Shown: piece after piece, positions 36,282 through 45,480 of the stretch
How positions within the stretch are numbered: position 1 is the stretch's first letter
Layout: each line of letters opens with the position of its first letter
DNA from: Timonella senegalensis JC301
Lineage (GTDB): Bacteria > Actinomycetota > Actinomycetes > Actinomycetales > Cellulomonadaceae
DNA length: 64,000 nucleotides
Reading direction: 5' to 3'
Assembly: GCF_000312125.1 (NCBI RefSeq)
Contig: NZ_HE978641.1
Span: 907,586 to 971,585 of the forward strand
Made by a program: the position numbers and the translations under genes
The notes under the pieces: generated by a model
Told to the model about the DNA's origin: nothing
The model's input: only the letters and a program-made list of their open reading frames with translations
Database searches by the model: none

Positions 36282-36665
36282 ATGATCAAGAAGCACTTGG
36301 ACGAGATCGAATACCGCTTTGGCACCTACGGTCCCGGCTATTCGATTCGCGGACCTCGCACGGACCTGGGCGTATGCCAACTGCACCCTGGCGACGACGC
36401 AGTAAACCACTATCACGCTGCCATCGAGGAGACCTTCGTGGTTCTCGAGGGAGAGGCCACTCTGTGGGTGGACGGACGCGAGTCTTATACCTGCACCAAG
36501 GGTGATGTCTTCCAGATGGAGCCAGGCGAGCAGCACTATTTTGTGAACAACTCCGACAGTGTCTTTAGGGCTCTCTTCATCAAGGCGCCGTATGACCCGA
36601 ACGACGGGGTCCAGGTTCCGTGGACCCCGGGTGAGCCACTGCCAGAGCTGGCCCCAGGCCGCTAG
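36282..36665 (+). CDS. Single-domain cupin in the lsr operon
   Basis: A 127-aa cupin. Motif 1 is HYHAAIEETFVVLEGEAT, carrying two His and a Glu as metal ligands; motif 2 is GDVFQMEPGEQHYFVN with the final His. It sits between lsrK and lsrF, where other operons encode LsrG, the isomerase acting on P-HPD. No LsrG-type ABM-domain gene is present. It may replace LsrG, but this is inference from position only. ATG follows AAAGGACC. Confidence 0.83.
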   Translation: MIKKHLDEIEYRFGTYGPGYSIRGPRTDLGVCQLHPGDDAVNHYHAAIEETFVVLEGEATLWVDGRESYTCTKGDVFQMEPGEQHYFVNNSDSVFRALFIKAPYDPNDGVQVPWTPGEPLPELAPGR

Positions 36666-36864
36666 TTCTCGCGGAGGCGTTTTGCCCCAGCGTTCTGCTC
36701 AAGCAAGAGTCTCAGTAAGAGTCACCTCACCTCTCACAACACAAGGAGCCGCGAGAAAGCCGGCTCACTAACACTCCTCAATCACGGCTCTGCGCTCGCC
36801 GAAAGCGCGCAGGCGTAGACCGCTACACCCAAAAACAGGCAGAAAATCAACGAAAGGTAGATCA

Positions 36865-37749
36865 ATGGCTGATCTCGAAGGCAACATCAACGCAAAGGAC
36901 TTTGGCATTGGAAAGCCGCAGGAAACTCCGGGTTTCCACGTGAAGGGCGCTGGCCAACTTGATTTTGGTATGCGCCACCGACTCGGACGCATCTTCCGCG
37001 AAGACGGCAAGACCGTCATGCTGGCCTTTGACCACGGATACTTCCAGGGCCCAACTTCGGGGCTTGAGCGCGTGGACCTGAACATTGTCCCTCTGACAAA
37101 GCACGCCGACGCGATCATGGCGACGCGCGGAATTATTCGCTCTCTCATTCCGGCTGGGGCGGGTACCCCACTCGTGGTACGTGCCAGTGGTGGACCTTCC
37201 ATCCTGAAGGAACTGTCCAACGAGCAGCTCGCTATGTCTATGGATGACGCGGCCCGCATCGACGCCTCGGCTGTTGCGGTGCAGGTTTTCGTAGGCGGTG
37301 AGTTCGAGACTCAGTCGATCAAGAACATGACCACTCTGGTGGACGAGGGCTTCCGTGCGGGAATCCCAGTTCTTGGTGTGACGGCTGTAGGTAAGGAACT
37401 GACTCGCGATGCGCGTTATCTTGGTCTGGCTACCCGTATGGTGGCGGAACTTGGCGCACAAATGGTCAAGACGTACTACTGTGAGTCTGGCTTCGAAGAA
37501 GTCACCGCAGCGTGCCCCGTGCCAGTCATCGTTGCGGGCGGCAAGAAGCTCCCAGTCCTCGACGCGCTGACCATGGCACACAACTCGATTAACGAGGGTG
37601 CGGCGGGCGTTGATATGGGTCGCAATATCTTCCAGCGCGGCAACCCGTCGGCGATGATCCAGGCAGTCAACGCCGTGGTTCACGACGGGCTAGGTGCCGC
37701 AGACGGTCACACGATGTACCGTGACCTGTCCGGTGGTCTCGAAGACTAA
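36865..37749 (+). CDS. lsrF: LsrF thiolase/aldolase
   Basis: A 294-aa DeoC/LacD-type class I aldolase. In E. coli LsrF transfers an acetyl group from 3-hydroxy-5-phosphonooxypentane-2,4-dione to CoA. The sequence tracks E. coli LsrF throughout: VMLAFDHGYFQGPTSGLERV, ELSNEQLAMSMDDA, AVTAVGKELTRDARYL, the active-site lysine region QMVKTYYCESGFE, IVAGGKKLP, and GVDMGRNIFQ. ATG 36865 follows GAAAGG. The preceding 199-base gap (36666-36864) shows no clear element. Confidence 0.93.
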   Translation: MADLEGNINAKDFGIGKPQETPGFHVKGAGQLDFGMRHRLGRIFREDGKTVMLAFDHGYFQGPTSGLERVDLNIVPLTKHADAIMATRGIIRSLIPAGAGTPLVVRASGGPSILKELSNEQLAMSMDDAARIDASAVAVQVFVGGEFETQSIKNMTTLVDEGFRAGIPVLGVTAVGKELTRDARYLGLATRMVAELGAQMVKTYYCESGFEEVTAACPVPVIVAGGKKLPVLDALTMAHNSINEGAAGVDMGRNIFQRGNPSAMIQAVNAVVHDGLGAADGHTMYRDLSGGLED

Positions 37750-37772
37750 AGGGTCATTTACAAGGAGTAGGT

Positions 37773-38924
37773 ATGAGGTTTCCACTAGCCGTGCAAGAAC
37801 TCGTCGAGCAGTGCGCAACTGCCTCGCGCGTACTGGGGTCAAACCCGTACATGACCTTGCACGGCGGTGGAAACACCTCCGTCAAGACTGATGATGTTCT
37901 GTTCATCAAGGCCTCGGGCTTCAACTTGGCCACTCTCGAGGCAAAGGGGCTCGCGCCGCTCAATCGCTTTCATCTAGACGTGATGCTTGAACGTGAGCAT
38001 ATGAGTGATTCTGAGCTCGTCGCTGGTTATCGCAAGGCACGTCTTGAGCCGGGCGCTGCACCGTCGATCGAGGCTCTACTCCATAACTTTCTACCTCACC
38101 GGTTTGTATTACATTCGCACGCCGATGCAATTGTTACTCTGACAAATATCTCAGGGGTTCAAGATGATCTCGTAGACGTCGCGCTCGGAAGTGACATCCT
38201 CCGGTTGCCCTATTCGATGCCAGGTTTCGAACTGGCTAAAACCATTCGCACTGCACTGGCCGGTGGTCAGATTCCTCGAGCAATTGTCCAAGACCACCAT
38301 GGATTGTTTACTTTCGCTGAGACTGCAACTGAAGCACTAGAGGTTCACGAAGAGCTTGTGCAGCAGGCAGAGCGCTATATTTCCGCGAAGACGGGTGTGC
38401 TTTTCCAAGATGACCTTGATGAAACTCAGAGGAACGATTCTGCCGAACTAGGGTCGCTCCGTGCAGCGCTACAGAGCCTCCATGACGGGGAGGTTTATTT
38501 CGACATCAGGAGCTCACCGCAAATAGATGAGTTTCTAGCGCGGCCAGATCTCTCAGAGATTACGGCACGAGGGGGTGCCACGCTTGAACATGTCATTCGA
38601 ACCAAACGATGGCCGATGGTAGGGGTGGACGCTGACAGTTTTGTAGACAGATACCGAGAGTACTTTGAGCGGCAATCAGCACGGTACGAGGAGAAACTTG
38701 TCATGCTCGATCCGTTGCCGCGTGTTGCGCTTGTTCGAGGGGTAGGACTCGTCGGCATCGGACGGTCCAGCGATGAGGCATCAATCGCAGCCGACATCTA
38801 CAGACATACAGCTCGGATAATTTCCGCAGCTGAGTTGCTTGGCCGCTACGAATCGGTTTCAGAGTCTCAGTCATTTGATATTGAGTATTGGGAACTAGAG
38901 CAAGCGAAAATCCGCAAAGCATAG
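37773..38924 (+). CDS. Class II aldolase/adducin-family protein
   Basis: A 383-aa protein. The N-terminal ~210 residues form a class II aldolase domain with MTLHGGGNTSVKTDD and the zinc-ligand pair HSHADAIVTL, plus a third histidine region QDHHGLFTF. The C-terminal ~170 residues resemble the linker of RhaD-type bifunctional aldolases but no dehydrogenase is present, so the protein is shorter than those. Base composition is visibly more AT-rich than the rest of the operon, especially from 38040 on. ATG 37773 follows AAGGAG. A role in removing phospho-AI-2 breakdown products is inferred. Confidence 0.82.
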   Translation: MRFPLAVQELVEQCATASRVLGSNPYMTLHGGGNTSVKTDDVLFIKASGFNLATLEAKGLAPLNRFHLDVMLEREHMSDSELVAGYRKARLEPGAAPSIEALLHNFLPHRFVLHSHADAIVTLTNISGVQDDLVDVALGSDILRLPYSMPGFELAKTIRTALAGGQIPRAIVQDHHGLFTFAETATEALEVHEELVQQAERYISAKTGVLFQDDLDETQRNDSAELGSLRAALQSLHDGEVYFDIRSSPQIDEFLARPDLSEITARGGATLEHVIRTKRWPMVGVDADSFVDRYREYFERQSARYEEKLVMLDPLPRVALVRGVGLVGIGRSSDEASIAADIYRHTARIISAAELLGRYESVSESQSFDIEYWELEQAKIRKA

Positions 38925-38968
38925 GTCCTTGATCAATCGATGCGCATCTCGGTCAATCTCATGAAGGA

Positions 38969-39007
38969 GTGGTCTCAGGCGAACTACGTGTGTACGCCTG
39001 AGACCAC
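38969..39007 (+). terminator. Terminator of the lsr operon
   Basis: GTGGTCTCAGGCG (38969-38981) pairs perfectly with CGCCTGAGACCAC (38995-39007) and is followed by CCTTTTT, a classic rho-independent terminator. Confidence 0.9.
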
Positions 39008-39283
39008 CCTTTTTCGGGCAGGAGTGTTTTCAGCGGAGGGAAAGTTCGACCGTGAGAGAGCTGCCGCGAAATAGCGGCACTGTCACCTGCAATGATCCGC
39101 GAAGTGGAAAATTCCAACGGGGAGGAATGCGTAGCGCTACTACAGCTTGCAGCTGCGAGGTGAACGTAGAGGGCGGTGATCCTACGCGCCCCAAACACAT
39201 ACGATCCTGCCGCTGGGAGGCGGCAGGATCGTCGTGAATCAGGTTTTGGTACTCAAGCACCCATAGATCCATCCAGGTCCCTC
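39008..39283. other. Intergenic stretch with a second hairpin
   Basis: No gene that I can support. ACGATCCTGCCGC (39201-39213) pairs perfectly with 39220-39232 around TGGGAG, a 13-bp stem without a U-tract. Short ORFs here lack ribosome-binding sites and recognisable protein character. Confidence 0.6.
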
Positions 39284-39343
39284 ATCGAACGGATGATTAT
39301 TCATCCGTTCATCACCCAACGGATGAATAATCATCTGTTCGAT
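39284..39343. repeat. Palindromic intergenic repeat, family A, double unit
   Basis: Two inverted units like those at 1873-1932. Unit 1 (39284-39312) begins ATCGAACGGATGATTATT; unit 2 (39318-39343) ends ATCATCTGTTCGAT. There is a G-to-C change in each loop and one arm mismatch, so it has diverged from the other copies. It lies just past the purB stop. Confidence 0.85.
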
Positions 39344-39421
39344 GAAAAGAGGGGTAGGGCGGACAAGGCGGGGAATGGCCGGGAGAGCGGGCCCCGCAGC
39401 GCGGCCGCCCGCCCAAATAGA

Positions 39422-40864
39422 TCAGACCAAGTACTCGTCCACCAGCTGCTCAGCCAAGCCAACGTAGGTGGCTGGCGTGAGCGCCGCGGGGCGCTCGGTG
39501 ACATCGGAAGGTAACCCGAGGCCGCGGACGAACTCGATCATCTCGGCGGAGCCGATGCGGTGGCCGCGGGTCAGGTCCTTGAGGCGCTCGTATGGGTTTT
39601 CCATTCCTGGGACGCCCGCAACGCCGGCGGCGCGCATGGCGGACTGGATGGGCTCGCCCAGGACTTCCCAGTTCTCGTCGAGGTCGGCGCGCAGGCGGTC
39701 TTCGTCCACGGCGAGGCGGTCGAGGCCCTTGGCTACGTTGTCGATCGCGAGCAGCGAGTGGCCAAACGCGGTTCCGATGTTGCGCTGTCCAGAAGAGTCG
39801 GTGAGGTCGCGCTGCATGCGGGACTCGACCAGGGTGGCGCCGAGGACGTCGAGCAACGCGTTCGAGATTTCGAGGTTGGCCTCTGCGTTCTCGAAGCGGA
39901 TGGGGTTGACCTTGTGCGGCATGGTCGACGAGCCGGTGGCGCCAGGAACGGGGATCTGCTTGAAGAATCCGAGCGAGATGTACGTCCACACGTCGGTGGC
40001 TAGGTTGTGCAGGATGCGGTTGAAGCGCGCGATGTCGGCGTATACCTCCGCCTGCCAGTCGTGCGATTCGATCTGTGTGGTCAGTGGGTTCCAGGTGAGG
40101 CCAAGGCCCTGCACGAAGTCGCGCGAAATCACGGGCCAGTTGGCGCCGGGAACAGCGGCAACGTGTGCGCCATAGGTCCCGGTAGCGCCGTTCAGCTTGC
40201 CTAGGTACTCGGATGCCGCGATGCGGCGGAGCTGGCGGCCAAGGCGGTGGGCGACCACGGCGAGTTCCTTGCCCAGTGTGGTTGGCGTGGCAGGCTGACC
40301 GTGCGTTCGGGAGAGCATCGGGGCAGCCTTGTGCTCGCGTGCCATTCCCTTGATCTGCTCAACCACGGCAGTGGCCGCTGGCAGCCACACGTTCTCCACG
40401 GCGCCCTTCACCATAAGGGCGTAGGAGAGGTTGTTGATGTCCTCGGACGTGCAGCGGAAGTGCACCAACTCGGACACTGAAGGCAGAACGGTGTCCTCGC
40501 CCAGCACGGACGGCGCAGCGTCGAGGCGACGCTTGATGTAGTACTCCACAGCCTTGACGTCGTGCACGGTGGTGCGCTCGATCTCGGCGTGCTCGGCGAT
40601 GCCCTCCGCGCCAAAGTCAGTGACGATTGAGCGCAGGTAGGCCTTTTCGGCGTCACTCAGCGTGGGAGCGCCGGGGACGACCTGGCCGTCAGTCAGGGCG
40701 ATAACCCACTCGACCTCGACGTGGATACGCTCGCGGTTCAGTGCCGCTTCCGAGAGGTGGTCGACCAGTGGGGCAACCGCGCCGCGGTAGCGTCCATCGA
40801 GTGGTCCAAGGGCAATTGCGGGGGAGATCGCAGCAAAGCTTACGCGTGGAGTTGGGTTGACCAT
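39422..40864 (-). CDS. purB: Adenylosuccinate lyase PurB
   Basis: A 480-aa enzyme that releases fumarate from SAICAR and from adenylosuccinate in purine synthesis. It belongs to the fumarase/aspartase superfamily: the flexible loop signature GSSTMPHKVNPIRFEN is present, with RTHGQPATPTTLGKEL and the STL-like TSEDINNLSYALMV. It is of the longer PurB type seen in E. coli. The start at 40864 has no strong ribosome-binding site but the N-terminal LGPLDGRY motif is complete. Confidence 0.95.
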   Translation of the reverse strand: MVNPTPRVSFAAISPAIALGPLDGRYRGAVAPLVDHLSEAALNRERIHVEVEWVIALTDGQVVPGAPTLSDAEKAYLRSIVTDFGAEGIAEHAEIERTTVHDVKAVEYYIKRRLDAAPSVLGEDTVLPSVSELVHFRCTSEDINNLSYALMVKGAVENVWLPAATAVVEQIKGMAREHKAAPMLSRTHGQPATPTTLGKELAVVAHRLGRQLRRIAASEYLGKLNGATGTYGAHVAAVPGANWPVISRDFVQGLGLTWNPLTTQIESHDWQAEVYADIARFNRILHNLATDVWTYISLGFFKQIPVPGATGSSTMPHKVNPIRFENAEANLEISNALLDVLGATLVESRMQRDLTDSSGQRNIGTAFGHSLLAIDNVAKGLDRLAVDEDRLRADLDENWEVLGEPIQSAMRAAGVAGVPGMENPYERLKDLTRGHRIGSAEMIEFVRGLGLPSDVTERPAALTPATYVGLAEQLVDEYLV

Positions 40865-40967
40865 GGGGCTATTGTTTCACGATTGCGCGGGGGAGTGCTC
40901 GGGCGTCCGGATCTGACGCCCAGTCACCTGATTCTGACACCGCCAAGCCGTGTGTCAGGATGAAGGC

Positions 40968-41795
40968 GTGGCACACGATACCAAGTCTCAGACTCAGCCC
41001 AAGAAGCGACGCCGCCGCACCCCCGGCTGGGTCCCCGACCAGCACGGCGCGTGGGCAATGCTCGCGATGCCACTGGTCATCGGCGCCGCTGTCTCCGGGT
41101 TTCGCCCACTCCATCTCCTGCTCGCGGTGGCGTGGTTCCTCGGCTACTTTGCGTTTTTCGCAGCGGGTCTCTGGTTCAAGTCACACTTCAAATCCAAGTA
41201 CGTCCCGCCGCTGCGCGCCTATGCGATCGCAACTGCCCTCGCCGGCGGCCTCACCATTGCCTTCCAACCTGCCCTTCTGTGGTGGGCGCCCGCGTTCGCC
41301 CCGCTCCTCGCCATTTCGCTGTGGTGCTCCTACCGCAGGCGCGACCGCTCACTCCTCAACGACCTCCTCACCGTTGCGGCCGCCTGCCTCATGCTGCCAG
41401 TGGCAGCGCAGGTCGGCGCGCACCCCGAGGTCGCCTTCGCTTCCGCCACGTTGTGCCTGGTCGCGATAGTGTTCACGTACTTCTTTGGCACCGTTCTATA
41501 CGTCAAAACGGTGATCCGGGAACGCGGCTCGCGCCGCTACCTCCTGGCGTCTTACGCCTATCACTTCACGACGATCTTGCTTCCGTCAGTCCTCCACCTC
41601 ACCGTCTCGCAGTGGCGCGAGAGCGCCTCCGTGCTTGGGACGGTCCTGTTGACGGCGTTCTTTGTGGCGCTCGCGGTCCGGGCGGTGTGGGTGCCGCGGA
41701 CTCGGGCAACGCCTAAGCAGGTTGGGGTGGGCGAGGTATTTGCCTCTCTTGCCCTTGCAGGCATCTTGCTGTTCGCGGTTTCCCACACGTTCTAG
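40968..41795 (+). CDS. YwiC-like membrane protein
   Basis: A 275-aa protein with a basic N-terminus (KKRRRRTPG), the YwiC hallmark WVPDQHGAWAMLAMP, then seven to eight hydrophobic helices with a YFFGTVLYVKTVIRERG segment. GTG 40968 follows AGGATGAAGG. It is divergent from purB across ~100 bases. The function of YwiC-like proteins is not established. Confidence 0.83.
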   Translation: MAHDTKSQTQPKKRRRRTPGWVPDQHGAWAMLAMPLVIGAAVSGFRPLHLLLAVAWFLGYFAFFAAGLWFKSHFKSKYVPPLRAYAIATALAGGLTIAFQPALLWWAPAFAPLLAISLWCSYRRRDRSLLNDLLTVAAACLMLPVAAQVGAHPEVAFASATLCLVAIVFTYFFGTVLYVKTVIRERGSRRYLLASYAYHFTTILLPSVLHLTVSQWRESASVLGTVLLTAFFVALAVRAVWVPRTRATPKQVGVGEVFASLALAGILLFAVSHTF

Positions 41796-41903
41796 TGCCT
41801 CGCCGCTATCACCGGTTTGATCGGTATTTTCCATGGCCGTGGGTGTGCGGCTCGGGAGATGGGTTCTGATTGTCCCTGTTGATTTCTTATTCAAGGGGGA
41901 CCC

Positions 41904-42143
41904 ATGTGGACAACAAGAGGGCTTGATGCCCGGTTGAAGCTTGAGGCTGCCGGCGGTCATCTGCGCGAGTCGATCGAGGCGCTGCGCCGCGCAAGTGCGG
42001 ATTCCGAAGCCTGGATTTCCCCGAACTCGCAGACGTTCCGGGAGGACACATGGCAGGCGGTCAGGGAAACGGAGTTATTACGCCAGGAGATACAGGCGAT
42101 CTCAAGGGAAGTTTCGGCGCTGTTCTCAGAAATCCCGTTCTAG
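41904..42143 (+). CDS. Small WXG100-like helical protein
   Basis: A 79-aa, strongly alpha-helical protein starting at ATG 41904 behind AAGGGGGACCC. The middle reads SEAWISPNSQTFREDTW, resembling the W-x-S/G-P ... F turn of WXG100/ESX-type and related actinobacterial T7SS substrates, with helices on both sides. Its last 94 bases overlap the next gene in another frame. Family assignment is tentative. Confidence 0.6.
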   Translation: MWTTRGLDARLKLEAAGGHLRESIEALRRASADSEAWISPNSQTFREDTWQAVRETELLRQEIQAISREVSALFSEIPF

Positions 42144-43579
42144 CGGAAATCCCCAAGCAATCGGGTGCCACTGTGCACGGGGTCGAGGTCTTTGCGGGCA
42201 AAGGGCTGTGCTTCGACTCAGATGTGCTCGCCGGAGTCACCGCCACGCTCTCCAAGGCGTTGGATAGTGCGCAACTGGCTGAACGGGCACTCGACGTGTT
42301 CTCTGGAGCTCTGCTCTCCGAATGGGCTGATCTAGAACGCGACGCGTGGACACGCAGGCGCGAACTGAGCGATGCCGAAACCTTGGCGCAGGACTACCCC
42401 ACACCTCAGCAGATCGAGTGGATGCACAGCCTGCGCAGGAGTGTGTCGGAACTCAAGAACAGGGTGGGAAAGCTGTCTGTGCGCGCGGAAAGCATCCGTG
42501 AAGTTGTGCGCATGGCCATCCAAGAGTACGAGCGCTCGGACACGAGAGTTTCTGAGGTGTGGGGCAACACTACCCTGACGTGGTCCGATCCATTTGTGTA
42601 CCAGTTTGTTCCGCGCCCAGGGAAGTGCGGCGAGCAGTTGGGGCGGGGCACGCGCTTCGGTACTGCTCTATACGACAGTTCGTGGAGGCTTTACCAGTAT
42701 CTCTTCCCCGCCCTCGAGAGCAAGGTGAATACCGCCGTTTACGGCGCTCTTCTTCCCTTTCTTACAGACGTCAAGAGGATGGAGTGGTTCCAGCCATCCC
42801 GGAAACCCGATTTCCGCCCTGCCTGGCAGACGATATCCCAGGTAAAACCCCAAATCCTTAGGACGCCTTCGGACTTGTTTGCGAGTTTTATTTCCCTGTA
42901 TAAGGGCGAAGACAAAGACAAGATCCAAGTAACCAAGATGACCGATCATGATGGAACAGTTCGCTGGGTCGCGCTGATTCCTGGCACCCAGGAGTGGGGG
43001 CCTTACGGAAAAGATTCCGCAATGCACTTAGGCTCGGCGCTGGATACTCTCGCTGGAGACGAGAGCGACGGTATTAGAGCAGTCGATGCAGCGCTCAAGG
43101 CGGCTGGGGTTTCCCCTCAGGATCCCATCGTTCTCTTCGGACACAGTCAAGGTGGGCTCATTGCCAGCGCGATTGCTTCGTTACCCACGTATCAGAGTCG
43201 CTATAACGTGAAGGCGGTTGTCACTTCTGAATCCCCAGTCCCCAACCTCAAGATGCCCAGTAGCGTGACCACGTTAAACATCGAGAACAACAAGGATGGG
43301 GTTCCTAAGCTCGATGGAAAAATCACACGAGGTAACGGCAACCACGTCACGGTCCGGGGCAATGTGACTAAGCCAGAAGAGGGAGGACCCCATGATGTTG
43401 AGGTCGCCGCAGATGTCTATGCGCAGGCAAACCGGAACTCAATGAAAGTGCAGGACGTCTCTGAAAGGATTAGCAGCTATTTGTGGCGACCCGGGGCGAA
43501 GGTAGAGACCTCTCTATACGAGACCCCTTTTGGTGAATACCCTCAACTGTTGCGTGCCCGAAGGCCAGGGTCGAACTAG
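42050..43579 (+). CDS. Lipase-like alpha/beta hydrolase with helical N-terminal region
   Basis: A 509-aa protein. ATG 42050 follows a strong GGGAGGACAC ribosome-binding site even though it lies inside the preceding gene. Residues ~60-190 are long helices (ELKNRVGKLSVRAESIREVV) like a T7SS-effector leader. Residues ~290-480 form an alpha/beta hydrolase domain with WVALIPGTQEWGP and the nucleophile elbow GHSQGG at 364-369 (Ser366). There is no classical signal peptide. Together with the WXG100-like partner it may be a specialised secretion substrate or a toxin-like hydrolase. Confidence 0.68.
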   Translation: MAGGQGNGVITPGDTGDLKGSFGAVLRNPVLAEIPKQSGATVHGVEVFAGKGLCFDSDVLAGVTATLSKALDSAQLAERALDVFSGALLSEWADLERDAWTRRRELSDAETLAQDYPTPQQIEWMHSLRRSVSELKNRVGKLSVRAESIREVVRMAIQEYERSDTRVSEVWGNTTLTWSDPFVYQFVPRPGKCGEQLGRGTRFGTALYDSSWRLYQYLFPALESKVNTAVYGALLPFLTDVKRMEWFQPSRKPDFRPAWQTISQVKPQILRTPSDLFASFISLYKGEDKDKIQVTKMTDHDGTVRWVALIPGTQEWGPYGKDSAMHLGSALDTLAGDESDGIRAVDAALKAAGVSPQDPIVLFGHSQGGLIASAIASLPTYQSRYNVKAVVTSESPVPNLKMPSSVTTLNIENNKDGVPKLDGKITRGNGNHVTVRGNVTKPEEGGPHDVEVAADVYAQANRNSMKVQDVSERISSYLWRPGAKVETSLYETPFGEYPQLLRARRPGSN

Positions 43580-43591
43580 CTGGCCCAGCTG

Positions 43592-44182
43592 CTAACTGAC
43601 TTCTTCGAGGAACCTCAGCAGCCGGGTCCGGGCAAGCTGGGCGTACACGGCGTTGTATTCGGGCACGGAATCGTCGGTGAACAGGTGGGTTTCGCCGGGG
43701 TAGAGGTAGACCTCCACGGGACGGCTCTTCTCGGTTTCGGTGCGTAGCGCGGCGAGCGCATCGAACTCCATCCACGGGTCTTGGTCGCACGCGTGGACTT
43801 GGATGGGGAGGCCGGCGGGCCAAGGCGAAGGCATCCACGCCGGATCGATCGCCGCGTGCATAAGGATGAGGCCGGCGGTCTGGGGATCTGCTTGTGCGTG
43901 TCGAGCGGCGGACTCTGCTCCCATGGAGAATCCCATGTACACACGTGGATGAGGGGCTGTGGAATGCGGCGCTGCAGCCAGCGCCGCATCGGCGCGCGCG
44001 TTGATCACGTCAAAACCGGTCGACTCGGCAAACGCAACGCCGTCATCCACTGTAGGGAACGTCTTGCCTTCATACAGGTCGGGAGCGAACATGGTGTGCC
44101 CGGCGCGTTCAAACGCGGCGGCCATCCGCTTCAGCCCGTCTGTCAGCCCTTGGGCGTGGTGAAACAACACGATGTTAGCCAT
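43592..44182 (-). CDS. Dienelactone-hydrolase-family protein
   Basis: A 196-aa alpha/beta hydrolase. It has [14 protein letters not shown] near the N-end (oxyanion region), the nucleophile elbow GFSMGAESA with Ser instead of the Cys of true dienelactone hydrolases, and later acid/His segments (DQDPWMEFD and [10 protein letters not shown]). It is convergent with the lipase-like gene, 12 bases away, without a visible terminator. Substrate unknown. Confidence 0.83.
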   Translation of the reverse strand: MANIVLFHHAQGLTDGLKRMAAAFERAGHTMFAPDLYEGKTFPTVDDGVAFAESTGFDVINARADAALAAAPHSTAPHPRVYMGFSMGAESAARHAQADPQTAGLILMHAAIDPAWMPSPWPAGLPIQVHACDQDPWMEFDALAALRTETEKSRPVEVYLYPGETHLFTDDSVPEYNAVYAQLARTRLLRFLEEVS

Positions 44183-44288
44183 GTGGAAACGCTATCTCGT
44201 GAGGGTGCGATGCGCATTGCGTGCAGTGGGGAGCGACTACCATCGCACCTCACGGAATACCTGCATTCCGCAGCCGGTTGCATCCGGT

Positions 44289-45278
44289 ATGACCCGCTAC
44301 TCCTTACTTGACCTAGCCCCGATTGCCCCGAACCAGACCACTGCGGACGCGCTCAGCGCGATAGTGGGTGTTGCCCAAGCCGCCGAACGTACCGGCTACG
44401 AGCGAGTGTGGTACGCCGAGCACCACAACATGAAGACGATCGCATCGTCGGCCACGAGCGTGTTGATCGCCCACGTGGCCACCCAAACCTCCACGATCCG
44501 CCTCGGGTCCGGTGGCGTCATGCTGCCCAATCACTCGCCGCTCACCATTGCGGAGCAGTTCGGCACACTCGCTGAACTCCACCCGGGCCGCATTGACCTC
44601 GGCCTCGGTCGCGCACCCGGCGGAGACCTCAACACCTTGCGCGCACTGCGCCGCACCCCGCACGACGCCGATACTTTCCCGCAGGATGTCCAGGAGCTCC
44701 AGGGCTACCTCAACGACGCCACGCTCATCGAGGGCGTCAATGCCACACCTGGCCGCGGCACACACGTCCCGCTCTACATCCTTGGCTCATCGCTGTTTGG
44801 CGCTAAGCTAGCGGCCGCGCTTGGCCTCCCATACGCGTTTGCCTCGCACTTCGCCCCAGCCGCATTGACCGATGCGCTCGCGGCGTACCGCCGCGAGTTC
44901 CGCCCGTCCGAACACCTCGACCAGCCATACGCGATCGCGGCAATGAATGTAGTTGCTTCTCAAAGCGCGCAGCGCGCGCACGACATCTTCCGCGAGATGC
45001 TGCGCCTGAGATTAAAGACGATGTTCTTGCGTCCCGAAATAGCCTCTACCTTGTCGGATGAGGACTTGGACCAGATCCTTGATTCCCCGCAGGGAATGCA
45101 GGTGCGAAACATGCTCAAGTACACCGCGATCGGAACCGCTCAGGAAACCGGAGATTGGGCCGAACGCTTCGCACGCGAAACCGGGGTGGACGAGATCATT
45201 GTGACCCACCAAGCGGCAGATGTGTCTGAACGAATCCAGTCCGTCGAGCTCTTTGGCGAGGCCATGCGCGAGAAGTAG
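44289..45278 (+). CDS. LLM-class flavin-dependent oxidoreductase
   Basis: A 329-aa luciferase-like monooxygenase-family protein. It starts [17 protein letters not shown] at ATG 44289; the frame extends upstream to 44172 but that part overlaps the divergent gene. [25 protein letters not shown] and the GLGRAPGGD signature match the alkanal-monooxygenase-like group with alternating flavin partners. Its substrate cannot be predicted. Confidence 0.88.
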   Translation: MTRYSLLDLAPIAPNQTTADALSAIVGVAQAAERTGYERVWYAEHHNMKTIASSATSVLIAHVATQTSTIRLGSGGVMLPNHSPLTIAEQFGTLAELHPGRIDLGLGRAPGGDLNTLRALRRTPHDADTFPQDVQELQGYLNDATLIEGVNATPGRGTHVPLYILGSSLFGAKLAAALGLPYAFASHFAPAALTDALAAYRREFRPSEHLDQPYAIAAMNVVASQSAQRAHDIFREMLRLRLKTMFLRPEIASTLSDEDLDQILDSPQGMQVRNMLKYTAIGTAQETGDWAERFARETGVDEIIVTHQAADVSERIQSVELFGEAMREK

Positions 45279-45480
45279 TTGCACTCTGAGTGTCCGATTT
45301 GACCATAGCCAGGGCAGGGAATCTCAAGCGCTCGCCCGAAGCCCCCAAGTTCCCGCGGGTCCGGGTACCTCAACCCATGTTCTGACCAGCGCAAATGCGC
45401 AACTATTGGGAGGCCGAGGGGCGGAGACCACTGCCAGGACCGCCCTCGGCACTCACTGTGCGTTGGAAGGAAAGTTTCGG

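Noticed and set aside
38959-39272. Short minus-strand open frames between the aldolase and purB
   Set aside because: No ribosome-binding site, no recognisable protein character, and they overlap two clear hairpins.
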